Positions 8,453 through 17,625 of a DNA stretch of 64,000 nt are shown here, piece by piece. The stretch spans positions 1 through 64,000 of the forward strand of contig PAMZ01000018.1 in NCBI GenBank assembly GCA_002707495.1, read 5' to 3'. Below the pieces are notes generated by a model. The model saw only the letters and a list, made by a program, of their open reading frames with translations. It did not search any database and was not told the DNA's origin. The position numbers and the translations under genes were made by a program. Positions within the stretch are counted from its first letter, which is position 1; the number at the start of each line of letters is the position of its first letter. The stretch is from Halobacteriovoraceae bacterium (GTDB taxonomy: Bacteria > Bdellovibrionota > Bacteriovoracia > Bacteriovoracales > Bacteriovoracaceae).

Positions 8453-9118
8453 CTATTCAATTTTATACATATTAGAAGAAGGTGAATATTCAACTTCTTC
8501 TATTTCACCTTCAGTAATTTTTTCGATTTTCTTAACGATTTGAGTGATCCTATCTAGAGCTTTAAGAGCTTTATCAATTCGAACATTATCAGGCTTTTCC
8601 TGACAGATCGTTAGATTTCCAATCGCAATCGCTAATGGATTATTTATTTCGTGGTTTAGAGTGGTTACCATCGAATTAATGGTATTGGCCTGTTCCGCTT
8701 GCAAAGAAAGACCAATCAATTCCTGAATAACAAATTGAGTCTTCATTCTTGCCATGACGACTTCTAGATTCATCGGCTTTGTAACGTAATCATTGGCTCC
8801 AAGCCTGAGTGCTTTTACAATATCCTCAGTTTCATCTTTGGATGTCACCATAATAACAGGAAGTTCAATATTATTTTTAATCGCTCTAATCTTTTCTAGA
8901 ACTTCTAGCCCTGAAATATCCGGCATCATAACATCCAAAAGAATCATATCAAAATTGATCTTGGATGCTGGCTTAAGTTCATTTAAGAATTCTATGGCCG
9001 AAGAGCGAGCTTCAACTTCAAAGCCTTTTTTCTCAAGCTTTTTAAGAGTGATTTTAGCACTTAGAATATCATCATCAATGATTAGAATTCTCTTTATTTC
9101 ATTTGAAGGCTTAGTCAC
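8453..9118 (-). CDS. Response regulator fused to a kinase-type dimerisation domain without ATPase
   Basis: Residues 9-125 form a complete receiver domain: acidic pocket at DDD 15-17, phosphoacceptor D62 in LLDVMMPD, T92 and K114. The remaining part, about residues 130-205, looks like a histidine-kinase DHp/HisKA helix pair with an H-box at H156 (NHEINNPLAI). The protein ends at 221 residues with no N, G1 or G2 box, so no ATP-binding domain exists. It could receive phosphate on D62 and bind or be phosphorylated by another kinase through the DHp helices. It overlaps the HPt gene by 8 bp and is certainly translated with it. The receiver call is firm, the DHp call probable. Confidence 0.8.
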   Translation of the reverse strand: MTKPSNEIKRILIIDDDILSAKITLKKLEKKGFEVEARSSAIEFLNELKPASKINFDMILLDVMMPDISGLEVLEKIRAIKNNIELPVIMVTSKDETEDIVKALRLGANDYVTKPMNLEVVMARMKTQFVIQELIGLSLQAEQANTINSMVTTLNHEINNPLAIAIGNLTICQEKPDNVRIDKALKALDRITQIVKKIEKITEGEIEEVEYSPSSNMYKIE

Positions 9119-9446
9119 AATAACCTCGCAATTCTTTAACCAACTCAGGAATACTCTTTTCTAAATTGTCATATAACTCGAGTGCCCCATCGAGGGTCTC
9201 TTTTTCTCGGCCTTGGTTTTCAAGTCTTAAGGCCATGTCACTTAAATCTTCACAAAAAAAGTTCAAAAGCATTCCTTTTAGCGTATGCGCATGCAACTCA
9301 ACCTCAGTATATTTCTTTTGCTCAATTCCAGACTTCAAACTCTCAAGTACAACTGGATAAGTTTCATCCAAAGTATTGGTAAGTTCAAAGATCATCTCTT
9401 TGTCACTTTCAAAGTGTTCTAACAGCTTGGATTCATTAAACATCAT
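9111..9446 (-). CDS. Histidine phosphotransfer (HPt) protein
   Basis: A 111-residue, all-helical protein with the HPt signature HAHTLKG. H54 is the predicted phosphorylated residue. HPt proteins shuttle phosphate between receiver domains in multistep relays. It begins 25 bp after the end of aroA and overlaps the next gene, a receiver/DHp protein, by 8 bp, so the pair is likely one relay module transcribed with the shikimate genes. It contains no receiver or kinase of its own, so the kinase that feeds it must lie elsewhere. Confidence 0.85.
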   Translation of the reverse strand: MMFNESKLLEHFESDKEMIFELTNTLDETYPVVLESLKSGIEQKKYTEVELHAHTLKGMLLNFFCEDLSDMALRLENQGREKETLDGALELYDNLEKSIPELVKELRGYCD

Positions 9447-9471
9447 ATTTTCTTATCGGAAGAGGGACTCT

Positions 9472-10659
9472 TTAGCTGAAATAATTAAAAAACTCTCCAA
9501 ATGACTTTCTAACTGATTGAGATTGTGGAACTTTTCCTCCCCCCAATTGTTTAAGCATAAGAGTGTAAGACATGACTATGCGATGATCATTTGGAAGTTT
9601 GACTTCACCAGTCGGAAGTTTAGGCTGGCTCTCTTTCACTTCTAAAATATCTAAATTTCTATTGTACTCATAAGCAACTTTAAAATGATCCAGCAATTTA
9701 AAAACTTCTTCCTTCCTATTACTCTCTTTAAATTCCAGTGGCCCTAGATTTTTAAAGACAAATTGTGCCTGGGAAAACATGGCCAAGTATATAAGGGTAG
9801 GAAACAGATCTAAACAATCTTTAACATTAATTTCAATTCTACCTTTTAACTCGCTTTTAAAAATCTTTAGATCAGGGCCATCAAATTCAAGACGCCCACC
9901 AAGTCGCTCAAGGTAATCAAATAGCTTTGCATCGGCTTGCTGAGAGTCTATTTCACCCACATTTTTGATCAGAAGATCTTGATTAAGAATTGCATATGCC
10001 ACTAGATAGCTTAAAGAGCTAAAATCAACAGGAACACGATAAGGCGTTTTAAAGTTTGAGACTAAGCTTTTAGTCATCTCCAAATAAAGAGAGCTAAAGC
10101 TTATATTCTCTAGTTTAATATCTAGACTTGTAAACCGACTTAAAAGTATGAGAGAGCTCGCAAACTGAGTCGTCTCACTACAATCGACCACGACAGAAGA
10201 CTCTTGGTTCAATGGCCCTTTGATATTAACGGCCTCCTCCAACTTAGTGATTCGAACCCCCATACCACTCAATAGACTAATTTGTTTATCCATAGGACGG
10301 TTTTTCATATGCGCTTTAAGCTTGAGGTTATAAGACTTGCTCCCAAGACTTAATAAAGTGGTCAAGAATCTAACCGTTGTGCCTCCTTCCGACCCCTCTA
10401 AATCGAGATATTCTCCCATCGTTTCCGTCTCACAAGCTGGAAAGCTATTGAGGATAGTTATATTTCTCTTCTCTCTAAGAATCTTAAGTCCAATTTTTTT
10501 AAGATTATCAATCATATCTTCCACGTCTAAAGAATCTGGAAGTTGATGGATTTCTACCTCCTCACTTGTCAACGCAGCCAGAATTAACGCCCTATTTGCG
10601 TAAGACTTTGAAGTTGGAGCTTCTATTTGTGAAGGTAGAGGATTATTTGAAACATGCAT
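9472..10659 (-). CDS. aroA: 3-phosphoshikimate 1-carboxyvinyltransferase (EPSP synthase)
   Basis: AroA joins phosphoenolpyruvate to shikimate-3-phosphate, the sixth step of the shikimate pathway in the cytoplasm. Recognisable elements are PTSKSYANRALIL at the N-terminus (substrate-binding Lys, Ser, Arg), the Gly-rich EGGTTVRFL, DCSETTQFASSL, the catalytic Asp of DLFPTL, and NDHRIVMSY near the C-terminus. At 395 residues it is shorter than the usual 425-440. The normal KE[ST]DR element reads KESNR, an Asp-to-Asn change beside the active-site Arg. It overlaps aroB by 17 bp and precedes the HPt gene, so the order is aroB-aroA-HPt-regulator. The identity is secure; activity with these substitutions is assumed. 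Confidence 0.9.
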   Translation of the reverse strand: MHVSNNPLPSQIEAPTSKSYANRALILAALTSEEVEIHQLPDSLDVEDMIDNLKKIGLKILREKRNITILNSFPACETETMGEYLDLEGSEGGTTVRFLTTLLSLGSKSYNLKLKAHMKNRPMDKQISLLSGMGVRITKLEEAVNIKGPLNQESSVVVDCSETTQFASSLILLSRFTSLDIKLENISFSSLYLEMTKSLVSNFKTPYRVPVDFSSLSYLVAYAILNQDLLIKNVGEIDSQQADAKLFDYLERLGGRLEFDGPDLKIFKSELKGRIEINVKDCLDLFPTLIYLAMFSQAQFVFKNLGPLEFKESNRKEEVFKLLDHFKVAYEYNRNLDILEVKESQPKLPTGEVKLPNDHRIVMSYTLMLKQLGGGKVPQSQSVRKSFGEFFNYFS

Positions 10660-11608
10660 TTAATTCACTCTGATAAAGATCTGAAAATAATTGTTCAAAA
10701 CCAATTTGTTTGACTTCGCTTACTCCAATATTTGCTGGAACAATAATTTCTAATTCATTTTGGTTTAAGCGTTTTTTATCTTTTAAAACAAAATTTCTAA
10801 AAGAATCCTTAGAAATCAATTTTTCTAATTTGAGATCAATTTTAAGCGTTTCACTTAGACGCTTAAACTCTTCCCTCAAAGGAGGACGATACAAAATAAT
10901 AATCCAGTAGGTTCCTATCGCCACGGCTCTCCCATGAGACAGTGATGCGGATTTTTCAATAGCATGTCCAAAAGTATGACCTAAATTTAAAAGTCTTCTT
11001 ACTCCCCTCTCGTGGAGATCCTCTGTGACCAATTGATTTTTATACTCAGCACACTTCAAAATAAGTTCATCACTGATAGTGCCATCAAAGGCATCAAAAA
11101 TCTGACGGCTCAGAAGAAGATACTTTAGGAGTTCCCCTTTTCCAGAGATGAGTTCTTCCTCAGGCAAAGTCTCTAAAAAATCTTTGCAAATAAAAATCTC
11201 CGCAGGCAAATGAAATGCCCCAATTAAATTTTTCCCTGCAGTAGTATTGATTCCCGTTTTCCCACCGATGCAAGCATCTATCATTGACAATAACGTGGTT
11301 GGTATAACCTTCCAAGGAATCCCCCGCAAAATAGTCGATGCAATAAACCCTGTCAGATCGCTTGTTGCTCCTCCCCCAATGGCAATAAGAGAATCATTTC
11401 GAGTGATACCTTTATCTAAAAAAAACTCTGTTGCTGATTTATAGATTTCAAATGACTTACAGCTTTCAGGATGATCAAGAAGAAAGGCGCTTTTTTTATC
11501 AAGAATATTGGCCAGTTTTGGATAGAGCTGAATTATTTTTTTATCTACCACAAAGTACTTATGGAGTTCCAAGAGATCTAAAATTTGACTATAAGTCTGT
11601 TTTTGCAT
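10643..11608 (-). CDS. aroB: 3-dehydroquinate synthase
   Basis: AroB converts DAHP to 3-dehydroquinate with bound NAD and a divalent metal. The sequence shows GGGATSDLTGF (NAD-binding loop), the TTLLSMIDACIGGKTGIN segment, GKGELLKY (metal-ligand Glu), LNLGHTFGHAIE (metal-ligand His) and SHGRAVAIG. At 321 residues it is shorter than the usual ~360, mostly at the N-terminus. It starts the aroB-aroA-HPt-response regulator unit, and its 17-bp overlap with aroA suggests translational coupling. The divergent zinc-ribbon gene begins 36 bp away, so the promoters of the two must be packed closely together. Confidence 0.92.
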   Translation of the reverse strand: MQKQTYSQILDLLELHKYFVVDKKIIQLYPKLANILDKKSAFLLDHPESCKSFEIYKSATEFFLDKGITRNDSLIAIGGGATSDLTGFIASTILRGIPWKVIPTTLLSMIDACIGGKTGINTTAGKNLIGAFHLPAEIFICKDFLETLPEEELISGKGELLKYLLLSRQIFDAFDGTISDELILKCAEYKNQLVTEDLHERGVRRLLNLGHTFGHAIEKSASLSHGRAVAIGTYWIIILYRPPLREEFKRLSETLKIDLKLEKLISKDSFRNFVLKDKKRLNQNELEIIVPANIGVSEVKQIGFEQLFSDLYQSELNACFK

Positions 11609-11644
11609 AGTTCTGTTTTAACTTAATTCTCAGGAGCACTCAAG

Positions 11645-12370
11645 TTGAATAAAGAGATCTTTCGCGTCTTAAAAGAAATCAATAGTTTGCTGAACAAATC
11701 ACAGGCCCTTACTAAGGAAATTGATTCTGAAAAAGCTCGCTTAGACAAAATAGATCATCAAATTAAGTATAAGAACTCTCAAGCAGTAGAGCTTGAGCAA
11801 AAATCTCGTGAGCTAAAATCACAGCTCTCAGCAAAGGAAGCTATGCTGCATGAAGCTGGTAAACAAAATCAAGCTGCTATTGCCAATGCGAATAAGGCAA
11901 TCAGTCAAAAAGAAATTGATGCGGCTCTGTCTCAAAGACAAAAATCAGAGGAAACGATTGAAAAACTCAATGAAGAGATTTTTTCTTTAATGGAGGAAGA
12001 AGAAAAACAAGATGAAGAGTTAAACTCAATAAATCTTTTCCTCCAGGGAGTAAAAGAAGGGAGAGAAGAAATAGTAAATGATATTGAGAAGATAAACACT
12101 CCAAAACTAGAAGAACTCAATAGGTATCGAAACCGAATTAATGAGCTCTATCCCCAGATACCCAATCCACACCGGGAGCATTTTGAGAACTTAGTTAAAA
12201 AGGATCTTCCCAAGGGACCCATTACAAGACTCAACCAGAAAAATTTTTGTGAACTATGTGGAACTCAAGCAAGCTCTACCAAAGTAAAGTCTATCGAAGA
12301 ACAACTTCAATATCGAACATGCTCAGGTTGCAGTCGAGTTATCATTCCCGAATCATCACAGTATCTTTAG
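11645..12370 (+). CDS. Coiled-coil protein with C-terminal zinc ribbon
   Basis: The start is a TTG at 11645 preceded by AGGAG. Residues 1-165 are an almost continuous coiled coil rich in Glu, Lys and Gln. The C-terminal 45 residues hold two Cys pairs, CELC and CSGC, that would bind one zinc. This layout matches the widespread family of bacterial zinc-ribbon coiled-coil proteins (often annotated DUF164-like or C4-type), whose role is not well defined though nucleic-acid or membrane-complex roles have been proposed. It diverges from aroB. Its last 29 bp overlap the 3' end of the convergent RND pump. Confidence 0.8.
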   Translation: MNKEIFRVLKEINSLLNKSQALTKEIDSEKARLDKIDHQIKYKNSQAVELEQKSRELKSQLSAKEAMLHEAGKQNQAAIANANKAISQKEIDAALSQRQKSEETIEKLNEEIFSLMEEEEKQDEELNSINLFLQGVKEGREEIVNDIEKINTPKLEELNRYRNRINELYPQIPNPHREHFENLVKKDLPKGPITRLNQKNFCELCGTQASSTKVKSIEEQLQYRTCSGCSRVIIPESSQYL

Positions 12371-15300
12371 CTTTCTTTTTAAGAACTAAATTCATATAGA
12401 TAAAATAGCAGGTCGGAACAAATATCAAAGTTATTGTCGTAGAAAATAAAAGACCATAAGCAAAACTAGTTGCCATTGGCTTTAAAAAAGGGTCCCCACC
12501 GGGCATATGCGCCACAGGAAGTAGACCAACGACAGTTGTAAAAGTGGTTAGGATAACTGGTCTAAAGCGGCTTAAAGACGCCACAACCAACGAGTCAAGT
12601 GTCATGCCATTTTCTTCTGTATAGCGATTAATAAACGTAACAAGAACAATAGAGTCGTTAATAACAACCCCAACCAGTCCTAACATTCCCATCAAGGCCA
12701 TAAAACTAATAGGCAGTCCAAATATCAAAAAAGATCCCACAACTCCAATAAAGCCAAAAGGGATAGCTGTCATAATTATTACAGGCTGTGCAAGGGAAGA
12801 AAACTGAATCACTAATATGATAAAGATTATAAACATGGAAGCAACTAAAGCTTTTTTAAAGCTCTCAAGCGAATCCTCAGTATCTTTGTTCTCACCCGAG
12901 AGTTGGTAAGACAATTCATCGTATTTCTTAACTATATTATCTAAATAAGGTTTGAGTTTTTGGTTTACTGCCACTGAAGTTGTCTTTAGTCGATCCACCT
13001 CTCCCGAAATAGAAAAAGCTCTCTGTCCTTTATACCTTCTAATTATAAAAGAACCGTCTCGCTCTTCAAAACTCGCCATTCGATTCAGAGGAATCTGCAA
13101 ACCTTGAGAGTTAGTTATTTTTAACTCATTTAAAACGTCTATAGAAGTTTGTTCTTTTTCTTGTAGTCTTACGATGACATCAATATCTTCATCCGATTTT
13201 TTGATTGTCGTAGCAGCTAATCCTTCTAATGCAGTTCTTAACTCCATCGCAATTTGATTATTACTAACGCCTAGCCTTCTAGCTTCTTTTTCATCGATTT
13301 TACAATGACTTGTCTCTTACCTAATTCGTAATCGATTTCAGCACTTATAATTTCATCCCAAGAAGTCAGAAGACTTTTAATCTCCTGACTGGCAGCCTTA
13401 AGATCCTCGATTGAATCAGAAAAGATTTCGACATTAACTGGTTTTCCTGTTGGAGGACCATTTTTTATCTTCTCTAAGGAAAAAACATAATCTCTAGTAA
13501 AATTCTGGGCTTTCTCTGAGACGATTTTTAAAATCTTATCAGTTTTTCGCTCCCTTAAATCCTGCATGGTCAACTCTATAAATATCGAGCCATAGTGATC
13601 GCCAACCCTTGGAGTTCCCCCCTTAGACCATTGGTAGCCGGTAATCGTTCTATAACCAACGAGTTCTTCTTTGGTCATTTCTTCTTTTATGACTTGCTCC
13701 ATATCAATTAAAATATCTTGAGTTTTTTCAAAGGGAGATCCAACTGGTCCCTTAATATTTAAGTAAGCGTAAGTCACATCATCTGCTGGAAACAGCTCAA
13801 ATCTCATATTAAACGCTGTGATCCCAGAAAGAATAAAGACTCCCACAAAAACCAGAATTGTAAGATAAGAGGACTTAAGAGCAAATCTTAAAACCTTTTC
13901 ATAGATATTTTTTAAAGGCTGATACCATCTTGTTTTTTCCACATTTTTTGTTTTTGAGGCGAAGTCTAACAAGTGGCCGGGGAGAATCAGAAAGCATTCA
14001 ATCCAACTAGCCACCAAACAAATAATAACAACTGCTGGAACCGGCCATAAAAACTTCCCCATAATGCCTTCCATGTAAAAAAGCGATCCGAAAGCTACCA
14101 TGGTAGTTAAAACAGTTGAGGTAACAGGTGCCATAGTATCTCGAGCAGCTTTTTTCGCAGCCTCTTTAGGGGACATTCCATGTTCTAGATACTGGTAGTA
14201 TTGTTCCGCAACAATAATAGAGTCATCAACCAACATTCCTAAAACAAGGATCAGACCAAACATTGAAATAAGATTAAGAGTGATATCAAATGAGTCCATC
14301 AAAGAAAAGGCAACCAAAAAAGCAAAGGGAGCACCTAGAGCTGTAATAAGCGAGACTCTAAAATTCATAAAAGCCATCAGACAAAGAAGCACCAGAAAAA
14401 TTCCTTGCACTCCATTTTGAGTCAAGATTGATAATCTTCTTTTGACATAGAACGAGAGATCGTTGAAGTCCTTCGTTTTAAACCCTCGTTCACTTGCTAT
14501 TTCTTGAATTTTTGTTTTCACCATCTGAGTCGTATTGATAACATCCTCACTGGCTTTTGCCCTAACGCCAATAAATATAGCGAGCTGACCGTTGGCGCGC
14601 TCTGATCTTTCTGCATCCTTTAAAATTCGACTTACGGTGGCGACGTCTTTGACCTTAATGGCATCACCAATATCATTTGATAAGATAATGACGTTTTCCA
14701 ATTCTTCAACTGTTTCATTTTCAACCAGAGTTCTTACTAGTTTTTCTCGGGGAGAGGCTTTGATCGTACCGGCAGTGATATTGACTTGCCGATCCCTAAT
14801 TGCATTCATTATTTGAGTTAAGCTTATATCGTATTTGAGGATTTCATCTTTTTTAACTCTTATATCAAATTGCTCATCTCGGTATCCATCTAGATCCACC
14901 CCTGAAATGGGAGCCATCCGCTCAAAAACATCTTTTACGTATTTTACATCCCGTCTCAATTCCCATTCATCTTTCCCATAAACGGCAAATTGAATAAGGC
15001 TTCTTTGGGAGTTCGTTGCCTTGGTAATAACTGGAGTTTCGACATCATCTGGCACTTTAGCCGCTAGATCACTTAATGCATCCCTAACTTCTGTGAGAAC
15101 TTCGTCTACATCATAATCTGGGTCTATTTTCAGGGAGACTATGGAGGCTCCTTCAGAGCTCAAAGCATTAAGTTCCTCTATTCCCACAACCTCTTTAAGC
15201 TCTCGCTCAATTTCAATTGAAACTAATTTCTCCACATCCTCAGCTGCAGCTCCCTGATAGAGAGTTCTAATAGTAATAAAATTAAAATCAACATTAGGGA

Positions 15301-15412
15301 AAACTTCTTTATTGAGAGCGACTATAGACATCGTTCCCATTATAAGGATCATGATAGTTATCAAATTAACGATGACGGTATTATCTACAAAATAATCGAT
15401 TATTCTCTTCAT
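12342..15412 (-). pseudogene. RND efflux pump inner-membrane subunit broken by a single frameshift
   Basis: Two reading frames together make a full-length pump of about 1,020 residues. The N-terminal part (13271-15412, 713 residues) contains the first membrane bundle with GMLVDDSIIV and the porter domain. The C-terminal part (before 13271 to 12342) contains the second bundle with LVGVVINDSIVL. The break is in the T-run at 13298-13301 (A-run in the gene). Adding one A changes the out-of-frame tail KSMKKKLEG-stop into VKIDEKEARRLG, which runs straight into the second part and matches the expected porter sequence. RND pumps use proton flow to expel drugs, lipids or signals. The gene overlaps the TolC gene by 1 bp. 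It may be a true mutation, a sequence error, or a programmed slip. Confidence 0.85.
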
Positions 15413-16836
15413 TAGTCTCGATAGTCTCTGAGAAATGGTTTAATTTCTCCAGTAATTAACGCTAATTCAGAAAAAGCATTTTCTAATGCAAGAAGCATAT
15501 TTACTTTGGAAATCCTAGCCTGAATCCATGTTTCTTCGGCTCGAAGAGACTCTTCAAAAGTAATTTGTCCTCTAAGATAGAGCCGTTTATTTTCTTTAAC
15601 CACTCTCTGAGCCACATTTACTTTATTGTTAATAAGCTTTATGGCAGATTCAAAACGCTCAATATTCTCAAGTAGAACTCGATGCCTTACTTTAAGGTCG
15701 CTCTCTCTATTTTTAAGATTGAGCCTCGTCATGTTTCTTTGTAAGACTAGCTTTTCCTTAACGGCGTCTCTTCTGGAAACACCTATAGGAAGAGTATAAT
15801 TTAGACTGACAATTTTCTCATCTCGAGGGCTTGGTCCCACAGAATCTGCCAAAGCTTGAGAAGACTCTTCATCAAACGAGTTTTTTGTATATGATAAATT
15901 TAAAGTAAGTGAGCTATCACTATTCTCATCTGCTTTTTTTATATTCGCTTCTGCTAACTCATTTTGCGCCTTCAGATTTTTTAATTCAACAAAGTCAGGT
16001 TGATCAAGTAAGAAAGGATAATTTTTTTGGGCGGGCTTAAAACTCCAATTGACTAGTTTATAATCCTTTTCTGGCAGAGAAATTCCAACGATATCTTCTA
16101 TCGTCGCAACAGCAAGTCTCAATTCACTTTTATTTGTGACGATTGTTTCTTGTTGGTTAATAAGTGAGAGTCTTGCTTGATCGAGGTCCACATTTCGACT
16201 TAGACCATCTCTTACTCGCCTTGAAATTTGGCTCACACGATCTTTCGCTCGCTTTTCAAATTCCTTATAGAGTTTATGCAATTGAATCTTATGTTTTGCC
16301 GTGACATAAGCAGTAAAAAAATCATAATGATCTTGTTCGGTTCGAAGTCTATCTTGGGTTTTATTGGCAAGATTTTGAATATGAACTATCTCCCAATCTA
16401 TCTGAAGCGATTTGTTTAAAAATTCATACTCGTAACTTAACGAATTTCTCGATTGAAAGATTTGCTCACTAGTAAAGGAATTTAAATTACTCGCTGTCCA
16501 GTTTGAAAGATCGTAAATAGTTTGAGTATTGGAAATGCTAAAAGTTCCGTATTTGTAGGATGGTCTCGAAAGTGTGAAGCCAAGGGATTCGGTTACCGTT
16601 TTTTGACCTTGGAAGGCAAAGAGTGCTTCCAAAAAGCTATCTTGAAATTGAAAGGTTGTATCAAGCGTCCAATCATATTGTTTCTTCCCAATGACATAAT
16701 CGAGTTCAGTAAACTTCTGATTGAGTTCTATTTCTTTTAATCGATCAGATGCTTGGTAGCCTTGGTAGATCTTTTGAAATAAAGAAGCATTCGAATATGA
16801 GGGAAATAAGAGGATTAACAAAATTAAAGGCTTCAT
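15412..16836 (-). CDS. TolC-family outer-membrane channel
   Basis: A 474-residue outer-membrane efflux protein. A signal peptide (cleavage near residue 17) is followed by the helical-barrel pattern of the TolC family: two repeats of long amphipathic helices with Gln/Asn/Leu heptads (around residues 190-260 and 365-460) separated by beta-strand segments rich in Tyr/Ser. It would form the trimeric exit duct for the RND pump. Its stop overlaps the pump ATG (TAATG), so the two are translationally coupled. No periplasmic adaptor gene, the usual third partner, is in this unit. The adaptor must be encoded elsewhere or the complex is unusual. Confidence 0.85.
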   Translation of the reverse strand: MKPLILLILLFPSYSNASLFQKIYQGYQASDRLKEIELNQKFTELDYVIGKKQYDWTLDTTFQFQDSFLEALFAFQGQKTVTESLGFTLSRPSYKYGTFSISNTQTIYDLSNWTASNLNSFTSEQIFQSRNSLSYEYEFLNKSLQIDWEIVHIQNLANKTQDRLRTEQDHYDFFTAYVTAKHKIQLHKLYKEFEKRAKDRVSQISRRVRDGLSRNVDLDQARLSLINQQETIVTNKSELRLAVATIEDIVGISLPEKDYKLVNWSFKPAQKNYPFLLDQPDFVELKNLKAQNELAEANIKKADENSDSSLTLNLSYTKNSFDEESSQALADSVGPSPRDEKIVSLNYTLPIGVSRRDAVKEKLVLQRNMTRLNLKNRESDLKVRHRVLLENIERFESAIKLINNKVNVAQRVVKENKRLYLRGQITFEESLRAEETWIQARISKVNMLLALENAFSELALITGEIKPFLRDYRD

Positions 16837-16896
16837 AGCACTCCTAGAACACCGATTTCTTATACAGTAACTAGCTTAATTTTCAAACATTGCAGC

Positions 16897-16925
16897 TTGT
16901 CATATAGCGCTTGTTTAACTATAAA
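16897..16925 (+). promoter_or_regulatory. rnpB promoter
   Basis: TTGTCA at 16897-16902 and TATAAA at 16920-16925 are separated by exactly 17 bp, a near-consensus sigma-70 promoter. Transcription would begin near 16932, which agrees with the 5' end of the RNase P helix P1 at 16933. Confidence 0.8.
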
Positions 16926-16932
16926 TAGTCCA

Positions 16933-17221
16933 CCGAGAGGAGTTGGTTATCGCGAGGTTTTCTTCGAGGAAAGTCCGGACACCATAGAGCAATATAGCGG
17001 GTAATGCCCGTCCACCGTGAGGTGAGGACAAGTGCAACAGAAAGCAAGTACAGTTCGGCTGTAGTGAAATCAGGTAAACTCTATATGGTGCAAGCTCAAA
17101 TAGGCCAACGTTTTACAGCTGCTCGTTGGAGTTGGCGGGTAGAGTGCTCGAGTTTGTCAGTAATGGCGAACCTAGACGAATGATAGCCCCAAAGACAGAA
17201 TCCGGCTTACTCTCCTCTCGG
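16933..17221 (+). ncRNA. rnpB: RNase P RNA (class A)
   Basis: This is the catalytic RNA that trims tRNA 5' ends. The ends pair perfectly as helix P1 (CCGAGAGGAG with CTCCTCTCGG). Universally conserved blocks are present: GAGGAAAGTCCGGACACC near the 5' end (about 16974) and ACAGAATCCGGCTTA near the 3' end (about 17196). The length of 289 nt is short for a class A RNA, implying trimmed peripheral helices. It is flanked by TolC, divergent, and a small exported protein, convergent, whose stop is only 11 bp downstream. No clear independent terminator hairpin follows; a short T-rich stretch is present. Confidence 0.95.
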
Positions 17222-17232
17222 TTCTTTTACCT

Positions 17233-17559
17233 TTAGCGATCTAAAATAGTGATACTTGAAACTCTTTCTTCACCAACTTGCTCATTTCGATAAGTTCCCG
17301 TGAGATTGTCGTAGAATCGAACCGTCTTGGTGGTGACTCTCATTCGGACTTTAAAAGGAAATTCAGTGATGTCGTCAGGAGTACAGCTGTAGTTCTTCCA
17401 CCGCCGACAGGTCCCATTGAAACAATAGCGGTTGGTGGAAGAAGTATAACTACAAAGTGCAGCCCTCTCCTCTTCAATTCTTTGCTTGGCTTCATCCGAA
17501 GTCTCAGCAAAGCTTGTCATGCTCCCCAGTAAAGCTAGTGTAAAAAACACGGCTCTCAT
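17233..17559 (-). CDS. Small exported Cys-containing protein
   Basis: The start is set at the ATG at 17559, which follows GGGGGA and opens a standard signal peptide (cleavage after SFA); the upstream TTG at 17580 adds seven residues before it. The mature protein of about 90 residues has four Cys in its first 45 residues (CSYTSSTNRYC..C..C) and a beta-rich Thr/Arg/Val C-terminal half. Two disulfides are plausible. No family is recognised. It lies between mutY and rnpB and ends 11 bp from the RNase P RNA. Confidence 0.6.
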   Translation of the reverse strand: MRAVFFTLALLGSMTSFAETSDEAKQRIEEERAALCSYTSSTNRYCFNGTCRRWKNYSCTPDDITEFPFKVRMRVTTKTVRFYDNLTGTYRNEQVGEERVSSITILDR

Positions 17560-17625
17560 TGTTCCCCCTGAATTATTCAATGCTCTTTCTTAACACAATC
17601 CTCACAAAAAGCAACGAGTCGTGAA

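Noticed and set aside
16933..17221. tmRNA in place of RNase P RNA
   Set aside because: The conserved GAAAGTCCGG and ACAGAATCCGG blocks and the P1 helix fit RNase P; there is no tag reading frame or tRNA-like end.
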